DNA from: Aequorivita sp.
GTDB lineage: Bacteria > Bacteroidota > Bacteroidia > Flavobacteriales > Flavobacteriaceae
DNA: 5,195 nt
NCBI GenBank assembly: GCA_002733915.1
Contig: NVXN01000007.1
Location: 89,232-94,426 of the forward strand
Reading direction: 5' to 3'
Below the pieces are notes generated by a model. The model saw nothing but the letters and a program-made list of their open reading frames with translations. It made no database searches and was not told the origin of the DNA. A program made the translations under genes and the position numbers. How positions within the stretch are numbered: position 1 is the stretch's first letter; each line of letters begins with the position of its first letter. Positions 1-5,195 of the stretch are shown piece by piece.

Positions 1-190
1 CGATTATGAAAATTCTATTAGCATTGACTATTTAAGTCGGTTGAACGAACGTTACGAAGCCTGGATACATGGTTACGACAAGGGTAACCTCATTATTTTT
101 GACGTGGACAACATAAATTTTGTGGACGACCCCGAGCATTTGGGCCAGGTAATCAACAAGATAGATGCGGAACTTCACGGGCTGTTTTAA
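1..190 (+). CDS. Deoxynucleoside kinase, C-terminal fragment (5' part outside window)
   Basis: The reading frame is open from the left edge (first full codon at base 2) to a TAA at 188-190, giving 62 residues. The visible part includes YLSRLNERYEAWIHGYDKG, then LIIFDVDNINFV, and ends INKIDAELHGLF. This pattern matches the C-terminus of bacterial deoxynucleoside kinases of the dGK/dAK type: a helix, an acidic 'DVDN(L/I)(D/N)FV' strand, a closing helix and a terminal GLF. Such enzymes phosphorylate deoxynucleosides with ATP in the cytosolic nucleotide salvage pathway. The P-loop, the DRS-type substrate motif and the lid lie outside the window, so substrate preference (deoxyadenosine, deoxyguanosine or broader) cannot be read. 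The gene runs in the same direction as ppk1, 59 bp upstream of it, so co-transcription is possible but not shown. The family call is fairly secure; the exact specificity is not. Confidence 0.85.
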   Translation, partial: DYENSISIDYLSRLNERYEAWIHGYDKGNLIIFDVDNINFVDDPEHLGQVINKIDAELHGLF

Positions 191-249
191 ACCTTAACGT
201 TTCCCTTACAGTATCCTATTTGTAAAACCATTATTTTGCCATATATACT

Positions 250-2289
250 ATGGCATCACTCTACAACAATAAATTTTACCACCGCGACCTTTCTTGGCTT
301 CGCTTTAATCACCGTGTTTTGCAGGAAGCGGCAGACGCGCGCAATCCGCTTTACGAGCGCATCAAGTTTTTGGCAATATTTTCATCCAATTTGGATGAAT
401 TCTTTCGCGTTCGGGTTTCCGATATACGGCAGATAAAAAACATTGAAAAGCCACTTCGAAAAAAATTGATTACCAAACCAAATAAGGTTTTAAAGGAAAT
501 TAAAAAACAGGTTGATATTCAGCAAAATGAATTCGGAAGAATTTTTAATGAAGAAATAATTCCCCAATTGGCTTCCGAAGATGTACACCTAATTCGCCAC
601 GAAGATTTTTCTGAAGAACAAAAAAAGATTGCAACCGAATATTATGAGGAAAGCCTCAAGCAAATTACCGAAATAAGTTGCAACCCGTGTACGGAAACAC
701 AATCCGTATTTGTGAAGAACGAAAGACTTTACCTAGCTGCCCAAACCGCAGAAGAGGAATTCTTAATGGTTGAAATTCCAGAGACGGAACCGCGCTTTTT
801 TGTATTTCCTTCGGAAGAGGACAAAACGTTTTATATCACCTTTATTGATGATATTCTGAAATACAACCTCCAAAAAGAGTTTTCAGAAGAAAGGGATTCG
901 GCCTTTCATTCCCTTAAAATATCCCGTGATGCTGAACTTTATATTGAAGATGAGTTTTCGGGCAATTTGATGGAGAAAATTAAGGAAGCACTTCCCAAAC
1001 GCGACACCGGTCAGGCTACACGGGTTTTGATAGACCCCGAAATGCCGCAGGACTTTAGGGAAATATTAAAAAAAGCTTTGGACGTTAACCATACCGATGT
1101 GGTCTTGGGCGGTCGCTACCATAACTTTAAGGATTTTATGCAGTTTCCCAACCCAACACAGAAGAAACTGTCCAACGAAAAGCTCCCACCGCTCCCTCAT
1201 CCTGTTTTGGCAAATTGCGATTCTATGTTTGAAGCAATCGACAAAAAGGACCAATTGCTACATTACCCCTATCAAAGTTTTAAACCGGTTATCAAACTGA
1301 TGCAGGAAGCGGCAAATGACCCGCAGGTTAAAACCATAAAAATTACCATTTACCGCGCCGCGGATGAATCTGATTTGAACGATGCCATTGCTCTAGCCGC
1401 CAAAAACGGAAAGGACGTAACTGTTTTTATAGAAGTGAAGGCGCGCTTTGACGAACACAACAATTTAAAATGGGGCGCTATTTTCAGAAAAAACGGGGCT
1501 CGGGTTATTTACAGCTATCCAGATATTAAGGTGCATTCCAAAATACTCTATATTGAAAGAGAATTGGAGCACAAAACCAAACGCTACGCCTACATTGCCA
1601 CTGGCAACTTCAACGAAAATACCGCTACCCTCTACACAGATTTTGGGTTGATGACCGCGCATAAGAAAATAACCAAAGACCTTAAAAAAGTTTTCATGGT
1701 CTTGGAACGAGACATGATTGTACCCAAAACCAAACAATTATTGGTTTCGCCATTTACAACCCGCGAACGTTTTACCGCTTTGGTAGAAAAGGAAATAGCG
1801 CTTGCAAATGCAGGTAAAAAGGGCTTGATTATTTTGAAAATGAACAGCCTACAGGACGAGGGAATGATAAAGGAACTTTACAAAGCCAGTAATGCTGGCG
1901 TAGAAGTGCGATTGTTAATAAGGGGAATGTGCTCCTTGGTCCCCGGAATTGACGGGCAGAGCGAAAACATTTATGTCACTAGTATTGTTGACCGTTTTCT
2001 GGAACATGGTAGAATATATATTTTCGGCAATGATGGTGACGAACAAATCTACATAGGCTCAGCAGACTGGATGACCCGCAATTTAACCCACCGCATTGAG
2101 GTAGTCACGCCCATTTTGGATAAAGACCATAAGAAAGCCGTAAGAGAAATCATTAATATAGAGCTGAACGATAACATAAAAGCCCGAATTATTGATGCCG
2201 AACAAAAAAATGAATATGTTAAAAATTCTAAAAGGGAAGTGCAGTCGCAACTCGCAATTTATGATTACTTTGAAAGACTTATTGAATAA
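250..2289 (+). CDS. ppk1: Polyphosphate kinase 1 (RNA degradosome-type PPK1), complete
   Basis: PPK1 reversibly transfers the gamma-phosphate of ATP onto inorganic polyphosphate, acting in the cytosol or at the inner membrane. The 679 residues are close to the usual ~690. The N-terminal domain opens with YHRDLSWLRFN and SSNLDEFFRVRV (about residues 10-56), the adenine-binding region in known structures. A middle domain spans about 120-310, followed by two phospholipase D-like C-terminal domains (about 320-500 and 505-675). H429 in DIKVHSKILYIE matches the autophosphorylated histidine of E. coli PPK (H435). H586 in DRFLEHGRIYIF matches E. coli H592, and R369 (TIYRA) and R399 (KARFDE) fit the Mg-phosphate-binding arginines; all four show the same offset of six. 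TGNFNENTA, SADWMTRNL and HRIEVVTPI are also typical. The ATG at 250 is chosen because homology begins within ten residues. No strong Shine-Dalgarno is visible, normal for Bacteroidota. Nothing looks broken; no exopolyphosphatase gene adjoins it here. Confidence 0.98.
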   Translation: MASLYNNKFYHRDLSWLRFNHRVLQEAADARNPLYERIKFLAIFSSNLDEFFRVRVSDIRQIKNIEKPLRKKLITKPNKVLKEIKKQVDIQQNEFGRIFNEEIIPQLASEDVHLIRHEDFSEEQKKIATEYYEESLKQITEISCNPCTETQSVFVKNERLYLAAQTAEEEFLMVEIPETEPRFFVFPSEEDKTFYITFIDDILKYNLQKEFSEERDSAFHSLKISRDAELYIEDEFSGNLMEKIKEALPKRDTGQATRVLIDPEMPQDFREILKKALDVNHTDVVLGGRYHNFKDFMQFPNPTQKKLSNEKLPPLPHPVLANCDSMFEAIDKKDQLLHYPYQSFKPVIKLMQEAANDPQVKTIKITIYRAADESDLNDAIALAAKNGKDVTVFIEVKARFDEHNNLKWGAIFRKNGARVIYSYPDIKVHSKILYIERELEHKTKRYAYIATGNFNENTATLYTDFGLMTAHKKITKDLKKVFMVLERDMIVPKTKQLLVSPFTTRERFTALVEKEIALANAGKKGLIILKMNSLQDEGMIKELYKASNAGVEVRLLIRGMCSLVPGIDGQSENIYVTSIVDRFLEHGRIYIFGNDGDEQIYIGSADWMTRNLTHRIEVVTPILDKDHKKAVREIINIELNDNIKARIIDAEQKNEYVKNSKREVQSQLAIYDYFERLIE

Positions 2290-3277
2290 AACCCATCTCT
2301 CTAGCGTGGGCAACGGCAGCTTTGCTGTTTTCAACCAATAGTACGGGTACAGTTTCATACTTTTCAAAAAGACCCTTTACGCGAAGCATTTTCTTTTTGT
2401 GATTAACGTTTCGCAAATAAATGGCCAGAATACGTTCTGGATGCGCTTCGGCAATTTCAATATAAATATCGGGATCGTGTTCACCGCTATCACCTATCAA
2501 TACAAAAGGCAATTTGGGATACGTTTTAAGGATGTTGATTATTTCCTTTTGTTTTTGCGGCTTTTCCGGTTTGTACTTTTTGGCAAAGGGATTTACAAAA
2601 TCGCGTAGCAAAATGGGGCCTTTCGGAAAATTGTTCTTCTGAAGAAATACTTCCAAATACCGATATAGATTCCACGGGCTGTGACTTACATAGAAAACCG
2701 GATTGCACTCCCTTCCCGATTTTCCATCGTGCAATTGATGGTAAAATGCTGCTGCGCCTTCCAAGGGAATTCGCTTTTCGGCTCTTTTAAAAAAAGTGTT
2801 TTTAACCACCGCCCATTTAAAAAATGAAGTGAGCCCCGTGTGGAGAATGGTATCGTCAATATCACTGATAATACCATACTTGGCATCTTCGAAAGGAATT
2901 AAGATTTCGCCATTAAAGTTATTGTTCTTCTGAATTTTTCGTCCCTGAATAGTTTCCTCGAATGAAATGGAATAATGAAGCCAACCTTCAGAATCCGTCA
3001 AAGGAAGTAAGTTTTTAATTGTTACATCAATTAAAAAATACCCTTGGGAATCTGTAACTGTTTCCAGTGTTCTTCCATCTGCGAGTGAAAGGAGGAGTTT
3101 GGCATTTTTGACCTTATCAGTTTCAAAACGTTTCCAACTGTTCCAAAGCAGATTGAAAAAACCAGTCTTGGAAAGGTCGATACCTTCATCCTGTATTGCC
3201 CTCCCTTTCACGTAAAGATGGTTCGCAGTACCATAACTGTGGAAAGTAACAATCTGAATCGGGTCTTTTTTAAACAT
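2279..3277 (-). CDS. APP1-family (DUF2183) HAD-like phosphatase, probable phosphatidate phosphatase-type
   Basis: The protein has 332 residues from the ATG at 3277. Its C-terminal half is an APP1 catalytic domain (named after yeast App1, a Mg-dependent phosphatidate phosphatase). Motif I is GIISDIDDTILHTG with catalytic D139/D141 and T143. Motif II is FYVSHSPWNLY (S198). A lysine near 242-244 is a candidate for motif III, and motif IV is VLIGDSGEHDPDIY (D263, D268). These are the HAD-superfamily elements in order. Residues 1-130 form a beta-rich N-terminal domain (VKGRAIQ, TDSQGYFLIDV) of unknown role. There is no signal peptide or membrane segment, so a cytosolic enzyme acting at the membrane is likely. 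Whether the bacterial substrate is phosphatidate is inference. The ATG at 3277 is preferred over an in-frame TTG at 3283, which would add only two residues. The start lies 6 bp after the stop of the DUF4010 gene, suggesting translational coupling. The 3' end overlaps ppk1 tail to tail by 11 bp. Confidence 0.92.
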   Translation of the reverse strand: MFKKDPIQIVTFHSYGTANHLYVKGRAIQDEGIDLSKTGFFNLLWNSWKRFETDKVKNAKLLLSLADGRTLETVTDSQGYFLIDVTIKNLLPLTDSEGWLHYSISFEETIQGRKIQKNNNFNGEILIPFEDAKYGIISDIDDTILHTGLTSFFKWAVVKNTFFKRAEKRIPLEGAAAFYHQLHDGKSGRECNPVFYVSHSPWNLYRYLEVFLQKNNFPKGPILLRDFVNPFAKKYKPEKPQKQKEIINILKTYPKLPFVLIGDSGEHDPDIYIEIAEAHPERILAIYLRNVNHKKKMLRVKGLFEKYETVPVLLVENSKAAVAHAREMGFIQ

Positions 3278-3283
3278 AAGCAA

Positions 3284-4549
3284 TTATAAGTGCCACGCCT
3301 CTGGCCAAAGCCACATTAACAATAATCCAAACGCGATGGTTATTCCAAAGGAAATACCTACCCACTTTGCCAATTGGCGGGTACCGAGAACCGCGGCCAT
3401 AATACCCTTAAAAAGTAAATTAGACAATGATGCCAATAAAATAAGTCGCCATCCGGTAGTGGTATTTAGTCCGCCTCCTTTCATCAATTGCGAAAGGGAA
3501 AGCGTTATGGCATCTACGTCGGTCAAACCGCTTATTATTGCGACTACGTATAGCGCCTCATTTCCAAATTCTTCCTTGGTAAAAGCCACTGCCAGTAAAA
3601 TACCTCCGTATAAAAGTCCAAAAATCAAGGCACTTTTGAATTGCGCCGGATTTTTGGGCTCAGGCATTTTCTCGTTTCCACCATTTTTAGCTATTATATA
3701 AAACAGGCCTATACATAGCAGGGCCATAAGGACAAAAACCGCAAGTAATGGAAGAATTATTTCTGGCAGTTTTTCCGGAATTACAACGCCCACTTCAACC
3801 AAAACCCTCACTAGGGCAATAGCAGAGGCGGCGGTAATTACAAAAGCTGCCATTTTATTTATAGTTTCGGCATCTTTTGTCTTTCGTGCATAGCTTACCG
3901 TAGTAGCGGTACTGCTAATGAGACCGCCCAAAATTCCGTTGGAAATTATCCCAACTTTTTTCCCGACAAATTTATAGATGAAATAGCCCACTACACTTAT
4001 GCCAACAATCAGCGTTACCATGAGCCAGATATTCTGTGGATTTAGCACATCGAGCGGGCCATAGGTTTTATTGGGCAATAGCGGAAGAATCACTAAGGAA
4101 ATCCCAGCAAATGTCATTATTGCGGCTAGATCCTTTTCCTTTAGATTTTCAATAAAATTGTGGAGATGCTCCTTTATATAAAGTAGAATGGCCATAGATC
4201 CTCCAACAATCACTGCCACCATCCTATCGCCCATAACCAAATAAGCTCCCACAGCAAACATAAGCAAGGCGGCAACCTCGGTAGTTTGACCTACATCTAT
4301 ATCGTTAAGCTTTTTAAGTTTTATGACATTGGCAGTGACCAAGAGAGCAGTAATACATATGCCGAGTATGGGCAGAATAAATGGATTATCAAAGTCGCGG
4401 GCCAAAAAAGCCGAAATAACCCCCATAACCGAGATGAGGGTAAAGGTACGCACACCGGCCATTTCGTGGTCGCTTTTCTGCCTCTGGAGCCCTACGAGCA
4501 TTCCCAGCCCAAAGGCAATAGCCAAAGTAACAATGTCGTGATAATTCAT
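3284..4549 (-). CDS. MgtC/SapB and DUF4010 domain membrane protein
   Basis: A 421-residue, very hydrophobic protein with about 12-14 predicted membrane helices by eye. Residues 1-135 resemble the MgtC/SapB domain: a first helix ending GLGMLVGLQRQKS, then the loop MAGVRTFTLISVMG, equivalent to the 'GLERE...AGLRTH' core of MgtC proteins. The rest is a DUF4010 domain with its hallmark GILGGLISSTATTVSYAR (about 205-222) and ISGLTDVDAITLSLSQL (about 339-355). Hydrophilic loops occur near 128-140, 222-232 and 288-303. MgtC relatives modulate magnesium stress, F-type ATPase and phosphate uptake in pathogens, but the biochemical role of DUF4010 fusions is not established, so transport is only a possibility. 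The ATG at 4549 is the natural start, placing the first helix at once. It heads a pair with the APP1-type gene, 6 bp away. Only about 27 bp separate its start from the terminator hairpin upstream. Confidence 0.93.
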   Translation of the reverse strand: MNYHDIVTLAIAFGLGMLVGLQRQKSDHEMAGVRTFTLISVMGVISAFLARDFDNPFILPILGICITALLVTANVIKLKKLNDIDVGQTTEVAALLMFAVGAYLVMGDRMVAVIVGGSMAILLYIKEHLHNFIENLKEKDLAAIMTFAGISLVILPLLPNKTYGPLDVLNPQNIWLMVTLIVGISVVGYFIYKFVGKKVGIISNGILGGLISSTATTVSYARKTKDAETINKMAAFVITAASAIALVRVLVEVGVVIPEKLPEIILPLLAVFVLMALLCIGLFYIIAKNGGNEKMPEPKNPAQFKSALIFGLLYGGILLAVAFTKEEFGNEALYVVAIISGLTDVDAITLSLSQLMKGGGLNTTTGWRLILLASLSNLLFKGIMAAVLGTRQLAKWVGISFGITIAFGLLLMWLWPEAWHL

Positions 4550-4569
4550 AGCAGCACCAAGATAGTAAA

Positions 4570-4621
4570 TTTCTTAAATAAAAAAACCCCGCCTATCGGC
4601 AGGGTTTTTTTATTTAAGAAA
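4570..4621 (-). terminator. Strong, nearly symmetric intrinsic terminator after hppA
   Basis: The arms are 4570-4593 and 4598-4621, 24 bases each, with loop TATC (4594-4597) and a single mismatch (C4590/A4601). The GC core (CCC-GCC pairing with GGC-GGG) is flanked by seven A and seven T, so a U-tract follows the hairpin on either strand. The left arm reads AAAAAAACCCCGCC in its core and the right arm GGCAGGGTTTTTTT. It begins 5 bp past the hppA stop, so its expected job is ending hppA transcription; by structure it could also stop transcripts coming from the left. Confidence is high from base pairing alone. Confidence 0.93.
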
Positions 4622-4626
4622 AGAAA

Positions 4627-4974
4627 TTATTCTTTATCCTTTATTTTGATTTTCATCCCCTCTACGTCTTTCAATTGGGCACGAACTTCTTCTTCGGTAC
4701 CAGTGAAAGTTTTAGTTTCGGTAGTTTCAACGCCATCAACTGTTCTTATGATGGTTACGTTGGCAGTTACTTGATCATTGTTATCGTTTTTCAACATTTC
4801 AACTACAGTCTCGGTTTTATTTTTCAGGTTTTCACCTCCTTCTATAGCATTGCTTTTACCGTTTTCAAGGTATTCAACCTGCTTTTCTGTAAGAATGGTT
4901 TTATTTCCTTCGGCATCAATAAAATATACTTCTTCAGCAGAGGTTTCAGTAGCCATTTCCACATTACCGTGGTT
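4627..4974 (-). other. Non-canonical C-terminal extension of the pyrophosphatase (sub-region of hppA)
   Basis: This part of the hppA frame encodes the residues after the last membrane helix, starting about [13 protein letters not shown]. It shows two short strand-turn patterns, [21 protein letters not shown] and [19 protein letters not shown] (each about 20 residues), an intervening low-complexity stretch rich in Asn/Glu/Lys, and a closing TEEEVRAQL helix followed by MKIKIKDKE. It has no hydrophobic helix and no cysteine. I do not recognise a named domain. It reads through with no frameshift or stop, and its codon use does not obviously differ from the core, so it appears to be a genuine part of the protein. 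Confidence 0.75.
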
Positions 4975-5195
4975 TCCGAGGATCGGGGCAATTACCAAAC
5001 CAACCAAACAGGTAAGCTTAATCAAGATATTCATTGAAGGGCCCGAAGTATCCTTAAACGGATCACCCACAGTATCACCAGTTACAGCAGCTTTGTGAGC
5101 ATCACTACCTTTATAGGTCATTTCGCCATTAATCATTACACCTGCTTCAAAAGACTTCTTAGCGTTGTCCCAAGCACCGCCGGCATTATTTTGGA
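4627..5195 (-). CDS. hppA: Membrane-bound ion-translocating pyrophosphatase, C-terminal part (5' end outside window), with hydrophilic tail
   Basis: The frame is open from the right edge to a TAA at 4627-4629, giving 188 visible residues. GGAWDNAKK (near 5155-5181), then [20 protein letters not shown] and [12 protein letters not shown], are the final conserved segments of membrane pyrophosphatases. The Asp and Lys residues in DNAKK and GDPFKD bind Mg-pyrophosphate in known structures. The enzyme hydrolyses pyrophosphate and pumps H+ and/or Na+ across the membrane. The K+-dependence and ion-selectivity residues lie outside the window, so H+ versus Na+ is undecided. The last membrane helix ends around VIAPILG. 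Most family members stop soon after this, but here about 115 hydrophilic, acidic residues follow (25 Asp/Glu against 14 Lys/Arg, no Cys), ending MKIKIKDKE. In solved structures of the family the C-terminus faces away from the cytosol, so the tail is probably periplasmic (inference). The internal ATG at 5136 is not the start, because the conserved sequence continues upstream of it. Confidence 0.96.
   Translation of the reverse strand, partial: QNNAGGAWDNAKKSFEAGVMINGEMTYKGSDAHKAAVTGDTVGDPFKDTSGPSMNILIKLTCLVGLVIAPILGNHGNVEMATETSAEEVYFIDAEGNKTILTEKQVEYLENGKSNAIEGGENLKNKTETVVEMLKNDNNDQVTANVTIIRTVDGVETTETKTFTGTEEEVRAQLKDVEGMKIKIKDKE

Noticed and set aside
1465..1737. A 90-codon minus-strand frame inside ppk1
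   Set aside because: It covers the ppk1 catalytic core, whose conserved residues explain the sequence; the antisense product has no recognisable features.
3278..3283. TTG start at 3283 for the APP1-type gene
   Set aside because: It would add only two residues and directly abut the upstream stop; the ATG at 3277 is the more usual initiator. The choice is not fully certain.
3336..3701. A 121-codon open frame on the + strand
   Set aside because: It lies wholly antisense to the well-supported DUF4010 gene, and its translation shows no recognisable domain or plausible composition.
4286..4774. A 162-codon + strand frame spanning the DUF4010 start, the terminator and the hppA end
   Set aside because: It crosses the strong hairpin and is antisense to two clear genes; part of its protein is just the translated hairpin.
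4675..5098. Two overlapping + strand frames of 106-120 codons opposite the pyrophosphatase tail
   Set aside because: They are antisense shadows of the hppA frame, whose conserved motifs fix the coding strand. The Phe/Ser-rich translations are typical of reverse-complemented acidic, Lys-rich sequence.
5134..5136. Internal ATG in the pyrophosphatase as a separate small gene start
   Set aside because: The conserved GGAWDNAKK segment lies directly upstream in the same frame, so this is an internal methionine of a longer protein.
1..5195. Search for CRISPR repeats, tRNA/rRNA, insertion sequence ends, phage or defence genes
   Set aside because: No regularly spaced repeats, cloverleaf-like segments, transposase motifs or defence-type domains were seen; nearly all the window is explained by five coding regions and one terminator.

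Overview
The window looks like an ordinary chromosomal segment from a member of the Bacteroidota, most likely a flavobacterium (family Flavobacteriaceae or a close relative). The reasons are the protein flavour of the deoxynucleoside kinase and membrane pyrophosphatase C-termini, the AT-leaning base composition, A/T-rich translation-initiation regions without strong Shine-Dalgarno sequences, and the gene types present. This is inference from sequence character; no database search was possible.

Layout, left to right. Bases 1-190 hold the C-terminal end of a deoxynucleoside kinase on the + strand. After a 59-bp gap comes a complete polyphosphate kinase 1 gene (ppk1, 250-2289, +), with both active-site histidines and the expected length. 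It converges on, and overlaps by 11 bp, an APP1-type (DUF2183) HAD-like phosphatase gene (2279-3277, -). That gene sits 6 bp downstream of a polytopic MgtC/SapB-DUF4010 membrane protein gene (3284-4549, -), so the two almost certainly form a translationally coupled pair. Between this pair and the next minus-strand gene lies a strong, almost perfectly symmetric intrinsic terminator (4570-4621). From 4627 to the right edge is the C-terminal part of a membrane-bound, ion-pumping pyrophosphatase (hppA, -), which carries an unusual hydrophilic tail of about 115 residues after its last membrane helix.

The genes share a loose phosphate/phosphoanhydride theme: polyphosphate synthesis, pyrophosphate hydrolysis coupled to ion pumping, a probable lipid-phosphate phosphatase, and an MgtC-like protein whose relatives are tied to magnesium and phosphate homeostasis. 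Only the DUF4010/APP1 pair is physically tight enough to argue for shared function. I see no mobile element, CRISPR array, tRNA/rRNA, phage module or defence system. The points most worth a second look are the pyrophosphatase tail, the DUF4010-APP1 coupling, and the terminator that leaves almost no room for a downstream promoter.
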